Position numbers and translations under genes: made by a program. A DNA stretch of 28,723 nt from IMG/VR virus record IMGVR_UViG_3300017963_000641, positions 1 to 28,723 of that record. One strand, 5' to 3'. The first letter of the stretch is position 1. Every line of letters begins with the position of its first letter. Positions 24,002-28,723 of the stretch are shown one piece after another. Below the pieces are notes generated by a model. The model was not told where the DNA came from and made no database searches. It worked only from the letters and a program-made list of their open reading frames with translations. This stretch comes from a virus.

Positions 24002-24210
24002 TTGTTTAATTCGTTTTGAAGGTTAATGTATAAAGACCGGTAAAAGGCTTCCCACGGTTTTGTAATTTTCTTCTTACCGTTTTTGTGGCGAATCATTTCG
24101 CTTTGCAAATGCGGAGGAACGTCCATTCCTGTTGACAGTAAAAATTGAATTACATCGCGCGGTTTCATTTGCAACTCCTTATAAATATCGCTTAATTCGT
24201 TTGAATCCAT
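23998..24210 (-). CDS. Hypothetical protein, 70 aa, upstream of amidase
   Basis: A 70-aa soluble protein (MDSNELSDIYKELQMKPRDV at the start, FYRSLYINLQNELNK at the end) with helical segments and a Lys-rich stretch HKNGKKKITK. The first 35 residues (DIYKELQMKPRDVIQFLLST) have a loose helix-turn-helix look, but not enough to claim it. It is the first gene of the minus-strand amidase unit, 20 bases from the promoter-like motif, and overlaps the amidase start by four bases. Family unknown. Confidence 0.6.
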   Translation of the reverse strand: MDSNELSDIYKELQMKPRDVIQFLLSTGMDVPPHLQSEMIRHKNGKKKITKPWEAFYRSLYINLQNELNK

Positions 24211-24229
24211 ATTTTTTTATTAATTATTT

Positions 24230-24240
24230 GCACAATATAC
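24230..24240 (-). promoter_or_regulatory. Promoter-like motif GTATATTGTGC
   Basis: Minus-strand GTATATTGTGC lies 20-30 bases before the start at 24210, followed by AAATAATTAATAA. It is the third copy of the motif shared by all three minus-strand transcription units. It sits in the 83-base divergent gap that also holds the plus-strand promoter. Confidence 0.55.
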
Positions 24241-24251
24241 AAACAAATGTT

Positions 24252-24259
24252 TAGATTTG
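24252..24259 (+). promoter_or_regulatory. Bacteroidota-type -7 box TAGATTTG
   Basis: TAGATTTG matches the Bacteroidota -7 consensus TAnnTTTG exactly. A TTG at 24228-24230 lies 21 bases upstream, close to the usual spacing for the -33 element. The box is about 35 bases before the ATG of the first early gene (24294) and would drive the recombination operon. Confidence 0.6.
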
Positions 24260-24293
24260 TAACCGCACAAAATTATTAACTAAAACTTATATT

Positions 24294-24764
24294 ATGAAAA
24301 CACATTGGAAGAAAACAATGAATCCTAATTACCTTGGTGCGTATGCGCTCGAACCGAATCAGGATCTAATCGTGGAAATCACCGAGGTCAAAACCGAATC
24401 CGTAATGAACGCGGATGGAAGAAATGAAGAATGTTTGGTTGCACATCTAAAGGACCAGAAGCCATTAATCGTAAACAAAACCAATGCGAAGGCGATTGCA
24501 AAAGTATGCGGATCAAATTACATTGAAGATTGGAAAGGTAAGCAAATCGCGTTGTATATCTCCAATGTAAAAGCATTCGGAGAACTCGTGGAAGCGATTC
24601 GGGTAAGAACCGTTGCGCCTAAAGCTAAATCTAAAAGGAAACTAAACGATGACGATTTCAAGAAATTGGTTAAAGCCGTAGCGGATGGAAGCTATAACCT
24701 GGAAGATGCAATCGCGAATTTTGTCTTGAATGATTCGCAGCGTTCAATTTTACTTCAAGCCTAA
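24294..24764 (+). CDS. SSB-like early phage protein, 156 aa
   Basis: A 156-aa protein of a type I remember from many Bacteroidota phages (start MKTHWKKTMNPNYLGAYAL, then DLIVEITEVKTESV, NKTNAKAIAKVCGS and YIEDWKGKQIALYISNVKAF). The predicted five-strand pattern suggests an OB-fold, so DNA binding is plausible. The C-terminal part (KLNDDDFKKLVKAVADGSYN) is helical. It is the first gene of the operon ending with a lambda-type exonuclease, so a role in DNA recombination or protection of single strands is likely. The biochemical function is unproven. Confidence 0.65.
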   Translation: MKTHWKKTMNPNYLGAYALEPNQDLIVEITEVKTESVMNADGRNEECLVAHLKDQKPLIVNKTNAKAIAKVCGSNYIEDWKGKQIALYISNVKAFGELVEAIRVRTVAPKAKSKRKLNDDDFKKLVKAVADGSYNLEDAIANFVLNDSQRSILLQA

Positions 24765-24778
24765 AAATAGATTTAGGT

Positions 24779-25330
24779 ATGACTAAATTTGAACACATAA
24801 TCGAACAGGCTCAAACGTATCAAAAGGTTTGGGTCACCGGTCCACAACGATCCGGAACTACATTTGCATCCAAGTCGATTGCGAAAATATTACGTTATAG
24901 ATTCGTGGATGAAGGAGAATACCAGGTACACGATGAAAATTCGTTTAATGACCTTTTAATGTCGAATGAGAAGATGGTATTACACGGACCGGCAATGAGC
25001 CATTTATTACCCGTTAATTTTCCAAATATGTTCGTGATTTGGATGCAACGAAACATAATGGACGTAATAAAATCGGAAGACAAAATAAATTGGCACATTA
25101 AAGAGTTCTGGAATGAGAAGAATAAAGCTATGCGTAAGTTTCCGTTTCATACAAGCGTAATCGAATCCTTTCCGAATAACAAGCTGATGAAGGATTGGAT
25201 TTGGAACAATCTTCAAAAGGTTCGGATGTATAATTATGCAGAACTCAATTACAAGCACTTACGCGAGTGCGAAGGTTTTATTAAATCGAAAACTAAAAAA
25301 CAATTTTGGAATGACAAGCAAACCAAGTGA
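24779..25330 (+). CDS. Sulfotransferase-like P-loop protein
   Basis: A 183-aa protein with a P-loop at residues 19-30 (VTGPQRSGTTFA). GPQRSGTT matches the 5'-phosphosulfate-binding loop of sulfotransferases better than the GxxxxGK(S/T) of kinases, which would need a Lys. A second motif, VIWMQRNIMDVIKSEDKINW (about 86-105), resembles the 3'-phosphate-binding 'RN..D...S' of the same families. The C-terminal half is helical and highly charged. Other P-loop proteins such as small nucleotide kinases remain possible. It lies 14 bases after the SSB-like gene and overlaps the next start by 20 bases. Confidence 0.6.
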   Translation: MTKFEHIIEQAQTYQKVWVTGPQRSGTTFASKSIAKILRYRFVDEGEYQVHDENSFNDLLMSNEKMVLHGPAMSHLLPVNFPNMFVIWMQRNIMDVIKSEDKINWHIKEFWNEKNKAMRKFPFHTSVIESFPNNKLMKDWIWNNLQKVRMYNYAELNYKHLRECEGFIKSKTKKQFWNDKQTK

Positions 25331-25766
25331 ATTATTGCATCTAAATCAGATGCGAAGAAAATTAAGAACATATTCGAATCAGGATTACATCTTTATTAAT
25401 GCTACGAATATTCATAGATACAACGCGATGTATAAGATATTTAAGGAGATAACAATTAAAGGTATAGAACGAACCTTTGGTGTTCACAGGTCGGAATGGT
25501 TCAATATAGATTCGGCATACCAAAAACCTAATTTGGTAATTAAGTCGCGCAAATGGTTTTGCTTCTTTATGAATTATTACTTTAACGTGGCTATTGTCGT
25601 TTATGCACCAGATATGGGTTTGACCAAGTCCGGGGTAAAGCATTATATTAGCAATTTAGGCGAAGACAAATCGCTTGAAACAAGAGCGGAATACAATAAA
25701 ATATTAACTAATATATTCCTGACTGACGCAGAAATCGACACGGGAATAAAATCTTATGAAGTATGA
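25311..25766 (+). CDS. Possible DnaA domain IV-like DNA-binding protein, 151 aa
   Basis: A 151-aa basic protein in the recombination operon. The segment SRKWFCFFMNYYFNVAIVVY, then APDMGLTKSGVKHYISNLGE, has the spacing of DnaA domain IV: a helix with RK, a turn, and a helix with a 'xxSxVxHxxxN'-type signature in place of RDHSTVIHA. The match is weak and lacks the classical Asp-His pair. I therefore call it a helix-turn-helix candidate. I prefer the ATG at 25311 (overlap 20 bases with the preceding gene) to an upstream ATG at 25236, which would overlap by 95 bases. Its stop overlaps the exonuclease start (ATGA). Confidence 0.45.
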   Translation: MTSKPSELLHLNQMRRKLRTYSNQDYIFINATNIHRYNAMYKIFKEITIKGIERTFGVHRSEWFNIDSAYQKPNLVIKSRKWFCFFMNYYFNVAIVVYAPDMGLTKSGVKHYISNLGEDKSLETRAEYNKILTNIFLTDAEIDTGIKSYEV

Positions 25767-26398
25767 GCAAAATAACTATCCACACCGACATCCATCAACG
25801 GAGCGAACAATGGCACGAAATCAGATTAGGACGTGTTGGCGGTTCTGAATCGATTGTGTTATCTGTCAAAGGCAAATCCGCATCCGGACTTGGAGCGGCT
25901 GCGTTTACTTCATTATACGAAAAGGCATTCGAGATAAATGAAAAAAAACCGGTCAAGGAAAATATCGTTACTTTTGAAATGCAGCGCGGTATTGACCTTG
26001 AACCAGAAGCCATACACGAATACGAATTGCATAAGATGGTAAAGGTAGATCAAGTCGGGTATATTCTTAATTCCGATATGAAATACGCTGGTTATAGTCC
26101 GGACGGATTAGTAGGCGAGGATGGATTGATAGAAGTCAAATGCCCGGGCAATTCCGAATTTATGCGACAGATAATTACTACGGAGATTCCGAAGCGGTAT
26201 CTGTGCCAAATTCAATGGGGTATGTTATTATCGGATCGGAAGTGGTGCGATTATGTCGTATATAATCCGGATTACACCAAATCGCCTTTGTATGTTGACC
26301 GAGTAGATAGAGATGATAAAATGATTGAAATCTTAAAATCAAATTACCTTGCGTTTGAATCGGAGCTGGATGCGATTTTGGAAAGAATTAGAAAATAA
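25763..26398 (+). CDS. YqaJ-type exonuclease (lambda exonuclease family)
   Basis: A 211-aa nuclease of the PD-(D/E)XK fold that would digest one strand of double-stranded DNA ends for recombination. Motifs in order: QRSEQWHEIRLGRVGGSES (the 'W...R....t.S' motif), RGIDLEPEA (residues 75-83, with the conserved Glu), SPDGL (D114), IEVKCPG (E124, K126) and CQIQWGM (149-154). It is the end of the operon with the SSB-like gene. No RecT/Erf-type annealing protein is seen, so that function may lie with one of the unknown partners. Confidence 0.88.
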   Translation: MSKITIHTDIHQRSEQWHEIRLGRVGGSESIVLSVKGKSASGLGAAAFTSLYEKAFEINEKKPVKENIVTFEMQRGIDLEPEAIHEYELHKMVKVDQVGYILNSDMKYAGYSPDGLVGEDGLIEVKCPGNSEFMRQIITTEIPKRYLCQIQWGMLLSDRKWCDYVVYNPDYTKSPLYVDRVDRDDKMIEILKSNYLAFESELDAILERIRK

Positions 26399-26441
26399 GT
26401 TTGCAGACTTATAGAATTAGAAAATAAGGTTATAGACTAAT
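26384..26441 (+). repeat. Two-copy 29-bp tandem repeat at the end of the exonuclease gene
   Basis: AGAATTAGAAAATAAG occurs at 26384-26399 and again at 26413-26428, and the following 13 bases are similar, giving 25 of 29 identical positions. The first copy encodes the last residues of the exonuclease and its stop. The second is non-coding leader of the next gene. It looks like a small local duplication. Confidence 0.7.
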
Positions 26442-26455
26442 AAAATTAAAACAGT

Positions 26456-26692
26456 ATGACACCATTACAGATTTTACTTCAACACGAAAAGGATCTTACA
26501 CGAATGTTTGATTCAGATACCAAAGTAGCATTATCGCTTTTGGACACGATTCGGAAAACAGGTAAGCAATTAATTCAAGATGAGAAACATATCATTGAGG
26601 AAGCGTTTGAGAACGGGATATGGCATTATGAAAATACCGGATTAAATGCGACTGAATATTATGAAAGGGAATTTAAAACTGAAGCAATATGA
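26456..26692 (+). CDS. Small accessory protein, 78 aa (MTP/EYY type)
   Basis: A 78-aa helical, acidic protein (MTPLQILLQHEKDLTRMF at the start). The end, DEKHIIEEAFENGIWHYENT plus GLNATEYYEREFK, carries an 'A(F/W)(E/Q)(N/D)G...YY' pattern also found in the 98-aa protein at 28130-28426. I have seen similar tiny proteins in many flavobacterial phages, where they are hypothetical. It is the first of a run of small genes and overlaps the next by ATGA. Confidence 0.6.
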   Translation: MTPLQILLQHEKDLTRMFDSDTKVALSLLDTIRKTGKQLIQDEKHIIEEAFENGIWHYENTGLNATEYYEREFKTEAI

Positions 26693-26907
26693 CACCAAAG
26701 GAAAAGGCACAAGATTTAGTTAATCAATTTAGAATGGTTTTAATGAATGAAGATACCGAATGTGGTAATGAAATGCTTTGTACTTCAATAGCTATTAAAA
26801 ACGCATTGATTTTAGTAAAAAACGTAAAGGATTTTGCTAATCCTTGTTGTATTTCTGATAGTGTGAAATATTGGGAAGAAGTAAAAAAAGAAATAGATAA
26901 GTTATGA
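26689..26907 (+). CDS. Small accessory protein, 72 aa (MTPKEKA type)
   Basis: A 72-aa helical protein that begins MTPKEKAQDLVNQF and ends YWEEVKKEIDKL. The 75-aa protein at 27554-27781 has the same start (MTPKEKATELANKF) and the same end (FWKQVKVEINAL), so the two are paralogues. Function is unknown; the form, two or three helices, suggests a protein-binding role. It overlaps both neighbours by four bases (ATGA). Confidence 0.6.
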   Translation: MTPKEKAQDLVNQFRMVLMNEDTECGNEMLCTSIAIKNALILVKNVKDFANPCCISDSVKYWEEVKKEIDKL

Positions 26908-27131
26908 TAGACAATATTACAATAGATACTGGAAACGGTATTGCTACATTTTGCTTGGGGGGAGATATAGTCTTTACAAGCAGATTTAATGGGAAAAGAT
27001 ATGAAACAGTCAAACTTATTAAAATAGTAGATAATTATGATTGTTTAATAGAAACTGATTGTGGAAACCGTAGATATTACACAAATAATCGAATTATATC
27101 ATACGAACAATTAAATGTAAAAGAACTATGA
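26904..27131 (+). CDS. Hypothetical protein, 75 aa, beta-rich
   Basis: A 75-aa protein of mostly beta character, ITIDTGNGIATFCLGGDIVF followed by RYETVKLIKIVDNYDCLIET and YYTNNRIISYEQL. It could be a small SH3- or Tudor-like barrel, the shape of several phage host-takeover proteins, but no family is recognised. It is coupled to the genes on both sides by ATGA overlaps, so all four small genes from 26456 to 27364 form one operon. Confidence 0.55.
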   Translation: MIDNITIDTGNGIATFCLGGDIVFTSRFNGKRYETVKLIKIVDNYDCLIETDCGNRRYYTNNRIISYEQLNVKEL

Positions 27132-27364
27132 AAACACCACTACAAGAATTAATGGAGTATATGGAGCAAAACCAATACTTTATAGGAAATGATTTATTAG
27201 CGAAGTATAATGAATTAATTAAAAAAGAAAAGGAAGAGTATATTAGGTGCTGGATAAGAGCATATACTAAAGATTTCATTAATCCATTAAAAGAAAGTTA
27301 CTACTATCCTTTAGCAGAAGAATATTATTACACTTTTATTAATCCATTAGGCAAAAACGAGTAA
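27128..27364 (+). CDS. Hypothetical protein, 78 aa, with internal INPL repeat
   Basis: A 78-aa acidic, Tyr-rich protein that begins MKTPLQELMEYMEQNQYF. The phrase INPL occurs twice (DFINPLKESYYYPLAEEY and TFINPLGKNE), about 23 residues apart, each next to Tyr-rich stretches. It may be related to the other small acidic proteins of this region (MKTPLQEL compares with MTPLQILL). It is the last gene before the palindromic element at 27409. Confidence 0.55.
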   Translation: MKTPLQELMEYMEQNQYFIGNDLLAKYNELIKKEKEEYIRCWIRAYTKDFINPLKESYYYPLAEEYYYTFINPLGKNE

Positions 27365-27408
27365 ACCTATAAATAGCCATTAAACCTTAATTAGTGGTAA
27401 AATATAGT

Positions 27409-27544
27409 TACGCATAACGGTTTGTGTATGGCAAGTAGCCGATTGAACGCACTAACCTTTGATAGAAGAAATTAATTTATAAACACGCAAATAGTTTAAT
27501 TACAGCCCAATAACGGCTATTTGCTATACACTTTGTTATAGGGC
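27409..27544 (+). repeat. Long imperfect palindrome, attC-like element 1
   Basis: A 136-base non-coding element. Its outer arms can pair: ATAAC..GTGTATGGCAAGTAGCCG at 27414-27440 with CGGCTATTTGCTATACAC..GTTAT at 27514-27539, with few mismatches and a small bulge. A second inner pairing (ATTAATTTATAAAC with GTTTAATTA) is possible. The left end is TACGCATAAC and the right end GTTATAGGGC. I recall similar dispersed palindromes from Bacteroidota genomes, but cannot verify that here. The only ORF inside (ATG 27428, 15 codons) is not credible as a gene. Confidence 0.65.
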
Positions 27545-27830
27545 GTTTTTATTATGACACCAAAAGAAAAAGCAACGGAATTAGCAAACAAGTTTGTTAG
27601 AAAATCAGTATTTGATATGGATGATAACAAACTAAAAGAAGAAAGATTACAAGCAAAAAAATCAGCACTTATTTGCGCTGATGAATGTATAAAGTTAGCT
27701 AACCTTATGGATGGTGGATTTTCATTTGAAAAAGAAATTGAATTTTGGAAACAGGTTAAGGTTGAGATAAATGCCCTATAACGATTAAAGTAATAACTGT
27801 GTAGCGTAGCGGTATTGTTATTAATGCTGT
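27535..27830 (+). mobile_element. Integron-cassette-like module with one gene
   Basis: The 296-base interval runs from the GTT at the right end of palindrome 1 to the base before the GTT at the right end of palindrome 2. Its first ten bases, GTTATAGGGC, are exactly complementary to GCCCTATAAC at 27773-27782, where its own palindrome starts. It holds a single ORF without obvious promoter, and the ORF's stop lies inside the start of the palindrome, all as in integron gene cassettes. The end boxes keep the AAC/GTT triplets but depart from the classical GTTRRRY. No integrase is in the window. Confidence 0.5.
27554..27781 (+). CDS. Small accessory protein, 75 aa, cassette-borne (MTPKEKA type)
   Basis: A 75-aa helical protein, paralogue of the 72-aa protein at 26689-26907 (shared start MTPKEKA, shared end pattern W..VK.EI..L). 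The middle differs, with KSALICADECIKLANLMDGG. The ATG stands 19 bases after the GTT of palindrome 1, preceded by GGGCGTTTTTATT. The stop codon TAA (27779-27781) is part of the GCCCTATAAC box. The function is unknown; the same small family thus exists both in the ordinary operon and in a cassette-like setting. Confidence 0.6.
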   Translation: MTPKEKATELANKFVRKSVFDMDDNKLKEERLQAKKSALICADECIKLANLMDGGFSFEKEIEFWKQVKVEINAL

Positions 27831-27840
27831 GTTATGCGTA
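27773..27840 (+). repeat. Short imperfect palindrome, attC-like element 2
   Basis: A 68-base element, GCCCTATAAC at the left and GTTATGCGTA at the right. Inside are two pairs of inverted boxes: ATAAC at 27778-27782 with GTTAT at 27831-27835, and TAATAAC with GTTATTA closer in, separated by 8 and 7 bases. The centre contains GTAGCGTAGCGG. Size and box arrangement are like those of integron attC sites, where two box pairs fold into a hairpin. Confidence 0.6.
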
Positions 27841-27857
27841 TTTTAAAATTAAATAGT

Positions 27858-28133
27858 ATGAAACCATATAAATTAAAACATCATCCTACTGGATTGTATT
27901 ATCAACCTAAATCAGGTTTAAGTAAGAAAGGAAAGATTTATCAAACAGAATCAAATGCTTTGAAATATTTTACTGGGCACACCGTAACGATTTCAATAGA
28001 CATTACTAAAAAACAATTTGCACCTTTTAAGGATTATTTTGATAGATTAAAATCTGAATTTTCAGATGTGTTGCAACATAGAACGAATACATATTTAATC
28101 CCTAAACAACATTTTGTAAAAGAAGAGATATGA
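27858..28133 (+). CDS. Small phage protein of the 'KHxPTGLYYQP' type, 91 aa
   Basis: A 91-aa basic protein with the phrases YKLKHHPTGLYYQPKSG and LSKKGKIYQTESNALKYF, which I remember from many small hypothetical proteins of Bacteroidota phages. The remainder is HTVTISIDITKKQFAPFKDY and YLIPKQHFVKEEI. Two starts are in frame. The ATG at 27834 lies inside the palindrome end; I prefer ATG 27858, which has the A/T-rich leader AAATTAAATAGT and gives the usual beginning MKPYKLKH. The stop overlaps the next ATG (ATGA). Function unknown. Confidence 0.6.
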   Translation: MKPYKLKHHPTGLYYQPKSGLSKKGKIYQTESNALKYFTGHTVTISIDITKKQFAPFKDYFDRLKSEFSDVLQHRTNTYLIPKQHFVKEEI

Positions 28134-28426
28134 CACCAATTAAAAAAGTATTAGAACGTGTTAGAGACATGATACACGTTAGGGAAGATGATTTTTATAA
28201 TTCTCAAGATTTAGAAGTTAATGCTGAATATTTTATACTTCAAGACCTTGAAATTTTATTAGAAAAATTAGATGCAGAGGAACAAGTAATAATCAAAAGA
28301 GCATGGCAAGATGGTTATAGTGTAGGAATGAGGATGATGGATGGTGGAATGGTAGAGCCTTCAACACCTAAAGATGCTTATACATATTATTGGAAGTTGA
28401 ACGATTCGGAAAAACCGAACAGTTGA
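28130..28426 (+). CDS. Small accessory protein, 98 aa (MTP/YY type)
   Basis: A 98-aa acidic helical protein, MTPIKKVLERVRDMIHVRED at the start. The stretch EEQVIIKRAWQDGYSVGMRM followed by AYTYYWK parallels EKHIIEEAFENG...EYY in the 78-aa protein at 26456-26692, so both probably belong to one family. The role is unknown. The gene is coupled to the one before it by ATGA and is followed by a 12-base gap before the next start. Confidence 0.6.
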   Translation: MTPIKKVLERVRDMIHVREDDFYNSQDLEVNAEYFILQDLEILLEKLDAEEQVIIKRAWQDGYSVGMRMMDGGMVEPSTPKDAYTYYWKLNDSEKPNS

Positions 28427-28438
28427 AATAAAAAAACT

Positions 28439-28723
28439 ATGAAAAATATTTTAAAAGAAGTAATAGAAAGACTTGAAAAAGAAATGAATAGCCTTGACGG
28501 AAGTATTAGCAATAAATATTGGGTAATACAAGGTTTGCACAAGGCTTGGGAAATTTGCCATAAAGTTGATGATGAAAGTAAGGATAAACAAAAAATAATA
28601 ACATCTAACAATAGTTACGAAATTCTTAAAAAATTTAAAATCTATTATGACGTAGTTGAAAACAATATTAAGTTTCCTGATTCGCATGATGATAGAGTTG
28701 TAAGTGAATTTATAACTAAAGAA
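28439..28723 (+). CDS. Hypothetical protein, partial at window end
   Basis: An ATG at 28439 opens a frame of 95 codons that is still open at the window edge. The translation begins MKNILKEVIERLEKEMNSLD and continues with KYWVIQGLHKAWEICHKVDD, then a Lys-rich linker and YEILKKFKIYYDVVENNIK. It is helical and charged, like the other small genes here, and continues the same operon after an A-rich leader (GAAATAAAAAAACTATG). The family is not recognised and the 3' end is outside the window. Confidence 0.55.
   Translation, partial: MKNILKEVIERLEKEMNSLDGSISNKYWVIQGLHKAWEICHKVDDESKDKQKIITSNNSYEILKKFKIYYDVVENNIKFPDSHDDRVVSEFITKE

Noticed and set aside
27428-27475. A 15-codon ORF inside the first palindrome (starts MASSRLNAL)
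   Set aside because: It lies wholly within the pairing arm and loop of the palindrome, is very short, and its sequence is explained by the structure.
27409-27840. A CRISPR array or a pair of transposon ends as explanation of the palindromes
   Set aside because: There is no repeat-spacer series. The two elements differ in length and inner sequence, no transposase gene is present, and I see no flanking target duplication. The cross-wise complementarity of ends is better explained by cassette-type recombination.
1-28723. tRNA genes, reverse transcriptase or diversity-generating repeats near the fibre genes
   Set aside because: I found no cloverleaf-like sequence, no reverse-transcriptase motif and no template/variable repeat pair. 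The fibre repeats are ordinary tandem protein repeats.

Overview
The window is 28.7 kb of a tailed-phage genome with HK97-fold capsid genes and a long non-contractile (siphovirus-type) tail. Several signs point to a Bacteroidota host, probably a flavobacterium. The DNA is AT-rich, most start codons follow A-rich leaders instead of strong Shine-Dalgarno boxes, and there is a TAnnTTTG-type promoter box. Tail fibres carry S74 chaperone domains with the 'VGIGT..P...LDVNG' motif, and many small genes look like ones I remember from flavobacterial phages. No integrase, repressor, polymerase or helicase is visible, so lifestyle cannot be decided here.

Layout. (1) 71-6247 +: packaging and head genes: small and large terminase, a 59-aa protein, portal, prohead protease with an extra N-terminal domain, major capsid. 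A minus-strand gene with its own promoter and terminator (2374-2643) interrupts this block. (2) 6264-9169 +: a membrane-anchored or secreted protein, two small basic proteins, and connector, joining, neck and terminator proteins, mostly coupled by ATGA or TAATG overlaps. (3) 9189-14822 +: major tail protein, tail assembly chaperone with a probable -1 frameshift, tape measure, tail-tip protein. (4) 14822-20675 +: a four-repeat beta-domain protein, two related fibre proteins with Sec-type signal peptides and S74 domains, and another signal-bearing protein. (5) 20677-22209 +: a membrane/coiled-coil protein, an EF-hand protein and a metallophosphoesterase. (6) 22273-24210 -: two minus-strand transcription units with an endolysin-type amidase, a MazG-like protein and membrane proteins. 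(7) 24294-26398 +: early or recombination genes from a divergent promoter region: an SSB-like protein, a sulfotransferase-like P-loop protein, a possible DnaA-domain-IV-like protein and a YqaJ/lambda-type exonuclease. (8) 26456 to the end +: a run of very small accessory genes, several beginning Met-Thr-Pro and forming two paralogous groups.

The most unusual structure is in region 8. A 296-bp module with one ORF (27535-27830) lies between two long imperfect palindromes. Its own ends are complementary (GTTATAGGGC / GCCCTATAAC). The outer ends of the two palindromes are complementary to each other (TACGCATAAC / GTTATGCGTA). That is the geometry expected if an integron-type gene cassette had inserted into an existing attC-like site, here inside a phage genome. 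Other notable points are two tandem signal-peptide S74 fibres, a canonical EF-hand in a phage late gene, a promoter motif shared by three minus-strand units, and a sulfotransferase-like gene in the recombination operon.
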